Origin: Motacilla alba alba
Lineage: Eukaryota; Chordata; Aves; Passeriformes; Motacillidae
Length of the DNA: 64,000 nucleotides
Assembly: GCF_015832195.1 (NCBI RefSeq)
Contig: NW_024037374.1
Span: forward strand, 682,001-746,000
Direction of reading: 5' to 3'
The notes under the pieces: generated by a model
Seen by the model: the letters and a program-made list of their open reading frames with translations, nothing else
Databases searched by the model: none
Told to the model about the DNA's origin: nothing
Shown: piece after piece, positions 10,471 to 21,224 of the stretch
How positions within the stretch are numbered: the first letter of the stretch is position 1
Layout: each line of letters opens with the position of its first letter
Program-made: the position numbers and the translations under genes

Positions 10471-11303
10471 TGATGGGCCCATGATGCCTCAGGTCATCAG
10501 GGTAGAAATGCCACCTATAAGTGGGCACAAGACTGAGGGGTGGATCTAACCATGGACAGTGTTTGTCAGGTTATCCACGACTGTGAGACGTGTGCTGCCA
10601 TCAAACAGGCCAAGCAAGTGAAGCCCCTCTGGTATGGTGGGCGGTGGTCCAAGTACAAGTATGGAGAGGCCTGGCAGATTGACTGCATCCCACTGCCCCA
10701 GACACGCCAAGGCAAGCGCTACGTGCTGACCATGGTGGAAGCCACCACGGGATGGTTGGAAACCTACCCTGTGCCTCACGCTATGGCCCGTAACACCATC
10801 CTGGGCCTTGAAAAGCAGGTCCTGTGGAGGCATGGCACCCCTGAGAGGATTGAGTCAGACAACAGGACTCATTTCAAGAACAGCCTGATCAACATCTGGG
10901 CCTTGAGTGGCTGTACCATATCCCCTACCATGCACCAGCTGCAGGCAAAGTGGAGAGGCACAATGGACTATTAAAAACCCACTTGAAAGCACTGGGTGGG
11001 GGATCTTTCAAAAATTGGGAGCAGCATTTAGCAAAGGCCACCCAGTTAGTTAACACCCGAGGTTCCACCAACCGAGCAGGTCCTGCCCAGTCTGAGTCCC
11101 TGAATATAACAGATGGAGATAAAGTCCCAGTGGTGCATGTCAGAGGTTTGTTAGGGAAGAGGGTGTGGATCAATTCTGCCTTGAGTACAGACAAACCCAT
11201 TGGTGGGGTTGTCTTTGCTCAGGGACCAGGTTGCACATGGTGGATAATGCAGAGAGAGGGAACAACACGATGTGTACCTCAGGAAGATCTGATTGTGGGG
11301 TGA
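10471..11303 (+). pseudogene. pol: Integrase remnant (ERVL-like)
   Basis: The HHCC zinc-binding module is visible (WAHDASGHQGR ... CETCAAIK). The DDE core follows: first Asp in AWQIDCIPLP, second in IESDNRTHFKN, and the Glu in a shifted frame beginning about 10,940 (KVERHNGLLKTHLKALGGG). The C-terminal domain reaches VPQEDLIVG and a stop at 11,301-11,303. The frame between the second Asp and the Glu is disrupted, so no active integrase could be made. No envelope follows: 11,304-11,658 is non-coding with a purine-rich tract just before the 3' LTR. Confidence 0.85.
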
Positions 11304-11658
11304 GAGTGATATGCAAATATCACTGTTTGCTGGATGTTACTGCCATTGTCTGTACATTAAACCACACAGACATGAGATAGAAGGAAATGTGTAAGTGTTG
11401 AAGGTCTGAGCAAGTGAAGGATGGAGTTCTGAGTGAGTAAAATGAAAGTGAGGAATCCTACAGTTCTGTAGTCTGGGGCCTGGATTCAGTGGTCCAATGT
11501 GGGGACGTGATAGGGGCATGATGGGTATTGCTTGTAATTTTTTGGGTGGAACAGATTAAAGTTTTTACATGAATAAAATACATGATGGATATGTGTGTAG
11601 AGTTAGAAGATATATTAGTTTTCGTAGTAAGTTAACGATATGGGGATAAGGAGTGGAA
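11304..11658 (+). other. Post-integrase non-coding region with polypurine tract
   Basis: No env homology. The final bases GGGGATAAGGAGTGGAA (about 11,642-11,658) form a purine tract directly before the TG of the 3' LTR, as expected for plus-strand priming. Confidence 0.6.
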
Positions 11659-11772
11659 TGTCCTAGGGTGACTTTATGATGCTTGTATCCCCAATCATCT
11701 ATACTGTTTATTCTGGATCTTATATTCTGTGTCTTCAAGACTGGTTCTGAGAGCAAAGGCAGGGAGAACAGC
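11659..11772 (+). mobile_element. 3' LTR of the ERVL-like provirus, truncated
   Basis: Begins TGTCCTAGGGTGACTTTATG and follows the 5' LTR for about 110 bp with scattered differences. It then stops at a tandem repeat. The remaining ~500 bp of LTR are missing. Confidence 0.8.
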
Positions 11773-12042
11773 AGCCCGGGAACCACCTGGGAACCCATCC
11801 TAAAACTGCCTGAGAGCCACCCAGGAACCAGCCCAGGAACTACATGGGAATGCATGCAGGGAACCACTGTGGGAACCCACCCCATGAACCTCCCTAAAAC
11901 CTCCTGGGAAACACTAGAAATCTGGCCAGGAACCTCCTTCTGGAAACCACCCAGAAACCCATCCCAGGAACCTCCCTAAAACCATTTAGGAACCACACGG
12001 GAACCTTCCTGGGAAACCCCAAGCATGAACCAGCTGGGAACC
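11773..12042 (+). repeat. Minisatellite B, CCTGGGAACC-type, left part
   Basis: Irregular tandem units built on CCTGGGAACC / CCCAGGAACC separated by short spacers. It continues at 12,714 on the far side of an inserted LTR. Confidence 0.75.
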
Positions 12043-12713
12043 TGTGGGGTTTCACCCCCGGATTAGGGTGACCCCTAAAGATGGAAAAGTCCCTCCTCCA
12101 ACCCATGCCTTCAAAGAAAGACTCAGTAGTCTTCTGTTGTCCTGTCTCAAGGTTGTTTATTGTTGGTTATCTAAAAGATTCTTTTCCTGAACTGCTGTGG
12201 CCCGTTCAGCAGGTCAGACAAAGGCACACTGCCCTCCCAGGGGGCTGGTGCCATCTTTTATATCACACATTACATGTTACATGTTTATACCTTTTCCCCA
12301 ATGCCTACTATCTATATTGAATGGTGACTTTCTACTCTAGACCAATCTGTGAGTGCCAACATCACCAAAGACATGGAGGCTAGGAAGGAGAAAGAAAGAG
12401 GACAGGGCACACCCAAATCCCTCCATCTTTGAACCTCTGACCCCCATGTACAAAACTTGGACCCCTGCGTACAAGGCTTAAAACCCCCCTGTACAACACT
12501 CCAAAATCCTTCCTTTCACTTCGTGACTACTTCTACTACAATACCTAAACTTGTGTGTGTGGCTTGTAATTCTTCATACAGAGTTGGTAATTTGCTCCAC
12601 AGGCTAAGATCAAAACCCCACGTGTGTCTTTGGCTGCATGTCAGGGTCTCAGAGCCCCCTGCCAGTGGCTCTGGCCATCCAGGGCACCCAGAGGGATGTC
12701 CTGGGTTCCAACC
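12043..12713 (-). mobile_element. ERVK-type solo LTR inside minisatellite B
   Basis: 671 bp, minus orientation (TTTATT near 12,157). Read on the minus strand, it begins near GGAACCCAGGACATC. The 6-bp direct repeat GGAACC flanks it (12,037-12,042 and 12,714-12,719), as is usual for class II elements, although GGAACC is also part of the host repeat. A second family member is at 40,457-41,065. Confidence 0.8.
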
Positions 12714-12950
12714 GGAACCTACCCAGGAACCCATCACAGGAGCTTCCCTAAAACTGCCCAGGAACCACCACAGGAGCCCCTCCAGGACCCACCCCAGGAA
12801 GTGCCCAGAAACCCCCTGGGAACGACCTGCGGACTCTTCGGGAACCTCCTGAAAACTCCTATGGGAAGCCCCCCAGGAACTTCCCAGGAACTGCCTGGGA
12901 ACCACTCCAGGAATGGTGTGGGAACCACCCAGAAACTCCCAAGACATGAA
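12714..12950 (+). repeat. Minisatellite B, right part
   Basis: Continuation of the GGAACC-rich repeat (CCCAGGAACC, CCTGGGAACGACC and similar). Long open frames over it on both strands (for example 12,516-12,947 minus) reflect low complexity. Confidence 0.75.
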
Positions 12951-13525
12951 GAAACTCCACAGTTAGCAAATTTACTAGTTATATTTACTGTGCAAATGGA
13001 ATCCTGGCGTCCCTGTAAGAGGAAAAGGCATCACAGCACATCTCTGTCACACTGGAGACACAGTGACCATGAGGTGGTTCAGAAAGGTGTGGGGTCTACT
13101 CAAAGCAGATCATGCAATGGGTGCTCATCTATGATGTGCCTCTCTAAGTCTACCTATTTGTTTTACAACACTATGAAGACTCCATAGGACTGGGGGGAAA
13201 CTCCAGCAAGAAGTCTATGCCAGTTCAGTTGTTTTTGTTCTTGATGATTTATTTTCCAGGTTCGGCACAGACTTTCTGTTCAGCACCATCATCCCGAGCG
13301 GAGCAGGCGATGTTCAGAGTGGGGAAGGAAGGGGCTGTGGTTGTAAGAGGCTGTTCACCATCATAGTGCCAGAGCAGAGTGAGTGAAAATCTGGGAGAGG
13401 GGAATCTCCATTACTGGGAGCTGCTAAATCCAGAAAGGGCAAACTCAGTGGAAGAAGTTCCATTTTCTTTGTCCTCTACTGCATGAGCTCTTCTGCTGGT
13501 GTGAGGCAGAGAAGAGCTGAGGCGC
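12951..13525. other. No recognised gene
   Basis: Contains a reverse TTTATT near 13,250 and LTR-like composition from about 13,210, but no termini, motif or target duplication that I can support. Confidence 0.3.
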
Positions 13526-13530
13526 CAAAC

Positions 13531-14502
13531 TGTAAGACTCTGTCCAAAGTTTCTCTCATCTGCCTCATGATCGTTGTGAAAAAAAGGCAGAAACTGGGAC
13601 CACCGAAAAAGGATCCTGTTTTGATATCCTGGTTTGGTGGGGCTGGCCAGGGCCCCAGGACTGGAACTTGAGTTATTGTTCACAGGTGCGTTTGTCCACC
13701 TCATGCTACACTGCTCCCAGTGAAAGGAGAAGGGACACCTTGACCTTCCTTCACCTGCATCGCTTTGCTACAATGGCTCTGGGATTTTTCCACCTCCTAA
13801 CCTGGCTGGACTCTTTTCTGGAATGATCCTTTGGTGGTCTCCACAGAAGACCCTTCATCTACTGTACAACCACCGTGGCAGATGGACTGAGATGGGAGAA
13901 GCCATTCCCTCCAAGACTGAGACATGAGACCCCTATATGGAAAAGACTCCCTTTCTCCTCAAGGACTGAAACCTCTAACCTGGGGGGAGGAGGAGGGCAG
14001 TGTGTGTGGGGGAGAACAGCTGATCAAACTGAGATGTTTGCCTGCAGGTGTGACCACTGGACCAAGAAGACAATAGCTCTCACTCACTGCTGACCAGATG
14101 AGATCATAAGACTATTGTATCTTTTTCCCCCCCCCTTCCCAACTTTCAATAGAAAATTCTAATAAAAACCCTCGAGTCAGCTAGCTAACTTGAGATCTCC
14201 CCAATGTGAAGGCGACTCCTCGACTGGATTTTGACTGGACTGGACCTCAAAGAATTACATCGCCTCTACGTTGGTAGATGTACCTATTCCCTCTTTCTTT
14301 TCCTTTTCTTTCCTGAACGGTTTCTTTCTCTTTGTTTTCTCTCTCTCTTCCCCAATCCCCTCCAATGCATTTGGCTGTGATCATTCAATAAAGTACACTG
14401 ATTTTGATTGGTACTGCAAAGCCCCTTGCCGTGTTGGTGTTTTGTACCCTGAGATCAGATAACGAACCATCATAATCCTGTCCGTGAGGGTGGATCGTGA
14501 CA
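13531..14502 (+). mobile_element. Solo LTR, same family as 8,437-9,338
   Basis: 972 bp, TGTAAGACTC to GGATCGTGACA, with perfect flanking CAAAC (13,526-13,530 and 14,503-14,507). AATAAA occurs in TTCAATAAAGTACACTG. Alignment with the 8,437 copy is continuous; the length difference comes from small indels. The two copies have different target duplications, so they are separate insertions. Confidence 0.92.
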
Positions 14503-14507
14503 CAAAC

Positions 14508-15300
14508 CCGGAGATTTCTGTTAGGCTTGAGCAAATCTCCATGTCATGTTGTCGGGAAGCAAAGGCCAGGCTCTGTAGGGCACTGACAGGGACATCTTGG
14601 GGGTATGTGGGGGTGTCTGAACACAGGGCTCTGGGGCATGCTGGAGGGCACCAGGGATGTCCCGAGGGGACGGGAGGGCAAAGGGGGCCTGGAAGTCCTT
14701 TAGGACCACCTGTGTGCCCAGGACTGAGCTGTCCCCATCCTCCCAGGGACACCCAGAGCCTCCCTGCCTGGGCAGTGGTCACTGGCCCTTGTGGGGATTG
14801 GGAGTGAGAAAGACAGCTCAGAAATGACCTGGGAAAGTACCACTGTCTAAGTCAGGGAAAATTCATTCCTTTCCCATGATTCAAATGCTGTACTCCCTTT
14901 CATGCCCAGACCATCCCGTACCCTTTGTATCTTTCATTACTTACTCCTGTAAAAACTTTCCTCCCTCCTCCCCCTCGATGCCACCTTTTGCCCTCCCCAT
15001 GAACTTTCCCAATTGGATCATTTTGTGCCCAACCCCTCTTACCCGCTGCTGTGCATAAAAACTGTAACTTTCCCCAAGGACATAGTACTCGCCCTGGTGT
15101 CCTTCAGTCTGGTTGTTACCCTCTCCCGCCGTCCCTCTGATTCACGGCCTATTCCTCAGTTTATCCTCCATCTTTTCCTATCACCTTCGGACCTTGCAAT
15201 AAATCAGTTGAAATTATCCAGAACTCGAGTTGCCCTCCTTCCATCTGGTGAAGAGAAACATCTAGCCGGGGTCGAGTGGGTGGACTTCTGACCTCGGCAG
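14508..15300 (+). mobile_element. Probable plus-strand LTR sequence
   Basis: About 14,800-15,300 has promoter-like GTGCATAAAAACTG (about 15,050) and a poly(A) signal in GCAATAAATC (about 15,198), spaced as in a retroviral LTR. I could not find paired termini or a target duplication. 14,508-14,800 is GC-rich with no recognised content. Confidence 0.45.
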
Positions 15301-15599
15301 GCCCTGTTGCTGGGGGCAGGTTCCATGTCAACAATTACGGGCATGCCTTGCTGAGGGCAGGTGCTGTGTCACAGAGGAGCCCTTTGTGACACCCCACTGC
15401 AGCCCCTGTGGTCAGTGTCCAGCAGGACAGGGAAAGGACAGGACAGGATGGGAACATAGAGGTGGTGAGGAGCCTCCTCACAGAGGCATTCGTGATTGAT
15501 ATGTACGAGCTGCTATCTTAGATTCGAGAACAAGGGCTGGGTGTCAGAACAAAGAATGGTAGGAGCAGTACATCATGACTTGATGATATTTGAGATACT
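15301..15599. other. No recognised feature
   Basis: About 300 bp between LTR-like sequence and the start of visible R2 homology. It has a short purine-rich tract (GGACAGGACAGGATGGG, near 15,440) and no gene. The expected 28S flank of an R2 5' end is absent here. Confidence 0.3.
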
Positions 15600-16499
15600 C
15601 TCATGGAGAAAAGACTCATCAGAAGATCTGGAACCATATGTGTACCCAACTAGAGAGTTCCTGGCTAGGTGTTGACAAGACCAACACATCAAAAGTTGTA
15701 GGTATTGTAATGCCAACCATGAAACATGCTCTCATATCATTGGGAAGTGTTCAGTAAATCAAGAGGCCAGGATCAGAAGGCACAATGACATCTGCAACCT
15801 TCTAACCAAAGAAGCATTGCAAGAGAATTGGACAGTGTTTCACGAACCACACATAAGAGATAACACCGGGCAACTTTTTAAACCAGATCTCCTAATTGTT
15901 GAAGAAAATCAAGCATATGTAGTGGATGTAACCATCAGATGTGAGCAGCACAAAAATTCCCTACAAAAGGCAGCAGACAAGAAAGTCAAGAAATATGAAC
16001 ACCTCTAGAGTGAGATACAAGAACTGACCGATGCCACAGATATAAAAATCGTTGGATTCCGGTAGGAGTGAGTGGAAAGTGGCACTCTGGAAACTCTGTG
16101 CTGCTAGAGGCTATGGGTCTCTCCAAGATGAGGTAGGAAAAGACCTCCCAGATCTTAGCATCCAGAGCATTCCTTTCCTCTGTGGATACCATCCACATAT
16201 TTGTGAGCAAAGCTTGTCAGGTTATTTAGCTTTGTTCCTCTTGTTGCTTTGTTTAAAAGAAAAGATTAAAGAAAAGTGAGATTCTGGAGCATGGGCATAG
16301 ATGGTGGGAATGACACGATTCTTCCTGGTGTATCATGGTGTCCCCCCTTTGAGACAAAATTTTCTGACCTTGACTGAGGTGGATGGGCCACCTTAACTGA
16401 ACCTGAAATTCAGACACCAAATCCTGATCTGACTCAGATGGATGGGCACCTTTACTTAACTCGGAAAAGGGACATATATGTAAATATATATCCCTTAAA
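15600..16499 (+). mobile_element. R2 retrotransposon, 5'-truncated unit 1
   Basis: The 3' part of an R2-type non-LTR element. The CCHC knuckle is at 15,697-15,750 (CRYC ... HIIGKC, spacing C-x2-C-x8-H-x4-C). The restriction-like endonuclease follows, with KPDLLIVEENQAYVVDVTIR and a downstream Lys-rich KKVKKY; an open frame covers 15,817-16,008. The 3' UTR ends TATATCCCTTAAA and abuts TAGCCAAATGC, the 28S sequence immediately downstream of the R2 cleavage site. The 3' UTR matches that of unit 2 (CACCTTTACTTAAC). RT and the N-terminal zinc fingers are missing. R2 encodes one protein that nicks 28S DNA and primes reverse transcription there; this copy is dead. Confidence 0.88.
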
Positions 16500-16693
16500 T
16501 AGCCAAATGCCTCATCATCTAATTAGTGATAAGTATGAATGGATGAACGAGATTCCCACTGCCCCTGCCTACTCTCCAGCATAACCACAGCCAACAGGTT
16601 TGGTGGAATCAGCAGGGAAGGAAGATCCTGTGGAGCTTGCCTCTGGTGTGGCACTGTGAGGAGACATGAGAGGTGCAAAGTAAGTGGGAGGCC
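16500..16693 (+). pseudogene. 28S rRNA fragment, 3' of the R2 site
   Basis: Begins TAGCCAAATGCCTCATCATC and follows the conserved 28S core (ATGAATGGATGAACGAGATT, GGAATCAGC, GAGACATGAGAGGTG, TAAGTGGGAGGCC). Most departures from functional 28S are CpG to TpG or CpA, the mark of long methylated decay. It ends where 28S enters a GC-rich expansion segment. It is not a working rRNA gene. Confidence 0.93.
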
Positions 16694-16760
16694 AGACGAG
16701 GCACCGTGCATGGGTGAGTGAGCTCCACATGGCCCACCTGGCTGCATGGCTGCACGCACA
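16694..16760 (+). other. Junction between two 28S fragments
   Basis: About 67 bp separate 28S sequence lying 3' of the R2 site from 28S sequence lying 5' of it. In an intact array, the remaining 28S, the spacer, 18S, 5.8S and the 5' part of the next 28S would be here. The segment may be decayed expansion-segment DNA. Confidence 0.6.
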
Positions 16761-17241
16761 GTGGTGACTCTGGACGTGCACCAGGCCCTTCCTATGGATC
16801 TCCTTGGTTGTGGCAGGTGCCACCTGCCACCCCCACCCCCCTGCCTGCCCCTTACTGTGGCTGGCACCCAAGCGACATCCATTGCTTCCTTTGCTTCCTT
16901 CATTGTTGTGACCATGCGCCGTGGCCCTGTCAGTTCCTGCCAGCTGGGTTCCTGTGGTGCCGGGTTGGCATGCACACATGGCCACAGATGGCATCAACCA
17001 AGCAGTTTGCCCATGGGAGGGCCCCCGGGGGGTCCCCAGGCAGGCGCCCTGACTAGGCCAGTGCCTAGCAAATGGCTTAGAATTGATGCACACCAGGGGA
17101 ATCTGACTGTAAAATTAAAACAAAGCATCGTGAAGGCACAAGGCACGAGGCAGGTGTTGACACAATGCGATTTCTGCCAAATGCTTTGAATGCCGAAGTG
17201 AAGAAATACAATGAAGCAGGAATAACTATGACTCTCTTAAG
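16761..17241 (+). pseudogene. 28S rRNA fragment, 5' of the R2 site
   Basis: Matches the 28S region that ends at the R2 target: GTGGTGACTCTGGACG, a C-rich expansion segment, GCCTAGCAAATGGCTTAGAA, CACCAGGGGAATCTGACTG, TTAAAACAAAGCATCG, GTGAAGAAATACAATGAAGC and TAACTATGACTCTCTTAAG. An internal block normally present between AATGAAGC and TAACTATG is shortened. CpG decay is strong. The fragment stops exactly at the R2 insertion point, where unit 2 starts. Confidence 0.93.
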
Positions 17242-17568
17242 ATGAGAGCATAGTTACTAACTGGGCATAGCTGCAGAAGTCACGCCTCCTCATGGCCCCG
17301 CCAGATACCCTTTGTGGTAACTGAATCGTCTTCTGCCCCAATGTGAGAGAGGGCGAAAATCGGCCCTCCCTATGGCTTGGACTCGCCACCCGGCGGTAGT
17401 TTCATGATCTTGCTGAAACAAAATTATTGGCACAGTTGTTTTGCTGTCACCCAGGGCCTTGTCCACAGGGTTGAGTTGGACACAGTTGGCAGTTTGGGAG
17501 AGGGCCAGCTACTGACTTTTACTGCCCTCACTTGGATGTGACCTGTTGTTATTTCTCCGGTTATTGAG

Positions 17569-18405
17569 ATGGTGCAATCAATGGCTTTGGGATTTATATC
17601 GACAGCCACTCAGTCTGACCCCTTGGATTTGAGCATCAGTTGTGTTGAAGTTCCATCTTTACCCTCTGTGCCCAGGGAAGAGAGTTTCAGTCTGGTACGT
17701 TTGGAACTTGTAAACTGTGCGTTTGCTCCTGTGGTTGGAATCCATCTGGGAGTTGTTTGGGAGGGTTTGGCAGAGCTCCCTGAGCTGTATGAGATCTCAG
17801 TGTTTGGGCTGGCTCAGGATGATTCTGAGTGTGCAGCCAGAGGCAGTGAAGAGACTAAAACACCTGAGCCTCTTCCCGGGACCAGTGAGGGTAGAACATT
17901 GGTCAGGACTCCTGAAAAAATCCATCTTGTCCACACTGTGCTACCTGGTTTACACGGATCCTGGGGCTGATTGACCATCTTAAGAGGACCCATGGGCAGA
18001 AAAGGGTCATCTTTAAATGCTCAAAATGTGGTAAACAAAATCTTAAATACCACAGTATTGCTTGTCACATCCCACAATGCAAAGGGATGGTGTGTGTGGC
18101 TCCGACAGGCAAGTGGGTCTGTGAGGTGTGCCAATGAGGTTTTTCCACCAAGATTGGCCTGGGCCAGCACAAGCGGTTAATGCATCCTCTTGTGAGGAAT
18201 TTGGAATGGATTGTTTCCTCCCATCCCAAGGAGTCATCAGCAAGGGGAGCCCACAAGAAGGTATGGACTCAGGAGGAAGAAGCTCTTCTGGTGCAACTGG
18301 TGGAGAGGTTTGCTGGTAGCAGAAATATAAACCAGGTAATTGTGGAGCATATTCCATCTAAGACAGTGAAGTAGATCAGTGATAAGAGGTGCCTTCTGGG
18401 GAGAG
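17569..18405 (+). pseudogene. R2 N-terminal DNA-binding region
   Basis: Three zinc-finger relics precede a Myb-like domain. Finger one (17,937-17,993) has lost its second Cys to Trp (CATW ... HLKRTH). Finger two (18,018-18,080) is CSKC ... HIPQC, a CCHC type. Finger three (18,120-18,185) is CEVC ... QHKRLMH and carries an in-frame TGA. The Myb-like motif starts at 18,264 with VWTQEEEALLVQLVERFAGS. In R2 proteins these modules bind 28S DNA near the insertion site. A long open N-terminal extension (17,569-17,970) precedes finger one in another frame; whether it belongs to the original protein is unclear. Confidence 0.85.
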
Positions 18406-18783
18406 GTCCCTCTGAGAAAGTTTGATCCAGACCAGAAGGTGGTGTGGGGAAAGAAAATTGTTCCAAGTCTGCTAGATAGCCAAAGGAGGGAGAATTGAAG
18501 CTCCTGTTCTATGATGCCATCAAGACAGGGTTATTGGCAGGCAGATTCACCAGGTATCAGGAGGCCTTGGAGAAAATTTTGGATGGGCAAGATCCACAAG
18601 TGGTAAGCGGTGGTGAATGATGTTTTTGAGGAGTTTTGTAGTAGCCTGAGTGGGCTTGGAGAGAGTACAAAGGCAACCAGGAGTCAGAAGTTGGAAATGT
18701 TCCATGGTCAGAGAGCATCCAATGTGACAACTTATTGGATGTGAAAAAGAGCTATGAAAAGAGGGAAATATCTTTGATTTCAG

Positions 18784-20700
18784 ATGTTGTTTCAGTTGCA
18801 TAGAAGGAGGCTGGTGCGGATTATTTTGGATAGTATGGAAGCCCTGCAGTGCCAAATACCATCGAGTGGTGTCCATGCATCATTTAAGTCTAGATGGGAA
18901 ACATCTGTTGATTCTGGGGGCCTTGAAGATTTTCCCCTGCATGCAGAGGCCAATAACACTGTGTTTCAGGCCTTGATTACTGAGAAAGAGATTGAGAAGA
19001 ACGTGAATGAGATGTGTAAAACCTCTGCTCCTGGGCTGCATGGGATTACTTTGGGTCATGTTGTTAAAAAGACCCTAAGTTTTCCTTGTTGATGGAGATC
19101 TTCAGCCTTTGGCTAGTTACCGGTGCTGTTCCAGACATGCTGCAGGACTGCTGGACAGTTTTGATTCCCAAATCTACCGATGTGGACAGACTTGGTGACA
19201 TCAATAACTAGAGGCCTATCACCATTGGTTCTGCAGTGATTAGGCTGTTCTCCAGGTTCACTATGGCAAGGCTGACCAGGGCATCCCATTGGCCCCTGAC
19301 AACAGGGCTTTATTTGCGCTTCTGGCTGTTCTGAGAACCTCAAGTTGTTGCAACTTGTGGTTAAAAATCCTAAGCAGGAGCATCGACATCATTGGGGGGG
19401 GCGGGGGTTCGTGGACATTGCCAAGGCTTTTGACACCGTTTGTCATTAGCACAGAGTTGTGGGTCTGGTTCAGAGAGAGGTTGATCCCTATATGATCCAG
19501 CTGGTTAGGGAAATGTACAAGAATATCAAAACATACATTTATACATTTCTCTTGGAAGGGAGAGGACAGACCCTATTTTATTTGTTCCAGTGTCAAGCAG
19601 GGCACCCCTATGTCACGTTTGCTATTCAATCTGGTGCGTGATCCCCTTCTATGTAAACTTGAAACTGAGGGTCAGGGGTTCCAGCAAGATAGATTGAAAA
19701 TAATGGCCACGGCCTTTCCTGATGATTTAGTGCTGTTGAGCGATTCCATGGATGGTATGTGTTGTAACATCAAAATTCTGAAGACCTCTGGTGAACTTAC
19801 AAGTCTTCCAACACAGAGGGAGAAATGTCGCGGTTTTTACATCAAACCGACAAGGGACTCTTATACCATCAATGACTGTCCCCCATGGGTGATAAATTGA
19901 TCCCCCCTTAATATGATCGACCCAGAGAGCTCTGAGAAATATCTGGGCATATGAATTTATCCCTGGACTGGCTTTGTCGATTCAGGTTTATCAGAGAAAC
20001 TAGAGGAGTGGCTCCATTGGATTTGGGATTCACCTCTTAAACCTCTTCACAAAGTTGATATACTTAGAATGTATACGATCCAGAGACTGGTACAGCTGGC
20101 TGACCATATCGAAGTGAGAGCAGGGCTCCTCGAATCCCTTGACTTGTTGATTCGAATATCAGTCAAGGAGTGGCTTCACCTTTCTCCAAGTACGTGTGAT
20201 GCCATATTGTTTATTTGAGTTATAAGGACAGTGGGTTAGGCATCATCAAGTTGGAGGCGCTTATTCCAAGTATTCAGGCACGGAGATTGCACAGACTGGC
20301 ACAGTCTTTGGATGAAGCTCTGGTGAGCTTTTAAGGAGAGGAACACCTGGAGTTGTTATTTGAGAAAATATGGTTGCATGCTGGTGGTAAGAAGGAGTCC
20401 ATCCCAGCGATCTGGGAGCCTATACTAATGACAGAAGGTGCTGTTGGTGGTGGTAATGAAGGCCTATCAGAATGGGAGGCCCCTGCTCCTAAAATCTGCT
20501 ATCCAAGACCCTGTAACTGGTGGAAATTGGAGTTTGATAAATGGAGACATCTGATTGCCCAGGGCCATGGTGTTGAGAATTTTGAGAATGATGATATCAG
20601 TAATGCCTGGTTAAGGCAATATAAAGGCACACCTCACAGAAAATTAATAACTGCCTTGCAATTGAGAGCCCATGTCTAACCAACAAGGTAGGCAAGGGGT
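18784..20700 (+). pseudogene. R2 reverse transcriptase domain, broken
   Basis: RT blocks appear in order over shifting frames: TSAPGLHGIT near 19,025 (domain 1 Pro-Gly), VPDMLQDCWTVLIPKSTDVD near 19,130, FVDIAKAFDTVCH near 19,410 (motif A with its Asp), and AFPDDLVLLSDSMDGM near 19,710 (motif C with both Asp). YLGI-type and SVKEWLHLSPST thumb sequence follow. Catalytic aspartates survive but stops and indels separate the blocks. In R2 this domain performs target-primed reverse transcription on nicked 28S DNA. Confidence 0.88.
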
Positions 20701-21020
20701 AGGCATGAGGACTGTGTTAGATCCTGTGGGCACTGTGGTGCCAATTTTGAAACTACAGCCCATATAGTTGGGATCTGTCCACTCATTTAGGACGCCAGGA
20801 TTAAAAGACACGATACCATCTGTGAAACTCTTAGCTGAGAAGCCAAGAGGGAGGATTGGAAAGGGTACCAGGAGCTGCACTTGAGAGACCATGCAAATGA
20901 ACTGTTTAAACTAGATTTGATCTTTGTGAGAGGTACTAAGACATTTGTGGTTGATGTTACAGTGGGAGGGATACGAGCACAGTAGCTCCTCAGTGAGGGA
21001 GGCTGGCACTGAGAAGGCCA
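20701..21020 (+). pseudogene. R2 CCHC knuckle and endonuclease, broken
   Basis: CCHC at 20,725-20,778 (CGHCGANF ... HIVGIC; spacing C-x2-C-x8-H-x4-C, as in unit 1). The endonuclease block at about 20,905-20,964 reads LFKLDLIFVRGTKTFVVDVT: the Pro of the PD motif has become Leu while both Asp remain. Stops interrupt the frame. Together with unit 1 this gives two independent readings of the C-terminus. Confidence 0.85.
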
Positions 21021-21224
21021 GGAAATTATTGGTGTCTTCGTTCACAAACACAAGAACTGACAAATGTGGTGGATACTGAATTTGTAGGTTTCCCCATCGG
21101 AGCAAGGAGAAAATGGTACAAGAAGAACTTGTTTGGGTTTCACATTCTGATCTGGACCAGGTGGACAGGCCACCTTTACTTAACCCGGAATAGAGACATA
21201 TATATTTTTTATATGTTTATTAAG

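Larger units (their letters stand above)
4907..11772 (+). mobile_element. ERVL-like provirus, degraded, no env
   Basis: Gene order is LTR, primer site, leader ORF, gag, protease, RT, RNase H, integrase, LTR, with no envelope, as in avian ERVL (class III) elements. The left LTR begins TGCCCTAGGGGGACTTTATG. The right LTR begins at 11,659 with nearly the same sequence and is cut off after about 110 bp by a tandem repeat. Coding parts are broken by frameshifts and stops, and a solo LTR with its own target duplication sits in the RT region (8,437-9,338). The provirus is therefore older than that LTR and cannot be functional. Confidence 0.88.
17242..21224 (+). mobile_element. R2 retrotransposon, near full length unit 2, decayed
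   Basis: About 4.0 kb, bounded on both sides by 28S target sequence (CTCTTAAG before, TAGCCAAATGC after). In order it has a 5' UTR, three N-terminal zinc fingers, a Myb-like domain, RT, a CCHC knuckle, a restriction-like endonuclease and a 3' UTR shared with unit 1. Three N-terminal fingers characterise the R2 A clade, known from birds and other vertebrates. Many stops and frameshifts show it is dead. Confidence 0.92.

Noticed and set aside
12516..12947. 143-codon minus-strand proline/glycine-rich frame
   Set aside because: It lies in the GGAACC repeat and the end of an LTR; low-complexity artefact.
8437..14502. The two TGTAAGACTC LTRs as the ends of one provirus
   Set aside because: Each has its own different target duplication (CCCCA, CAAAC) and the DNA between them is unrelated ERVL pol plus other repeats.
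17242..17420. HDV-like self-cleaving ribozyme at the R2 5' end
   Set aside because: Such ribozymes are known for R2, and a hairpin exists, but I could not establish the full double-pseudoknot by eye.
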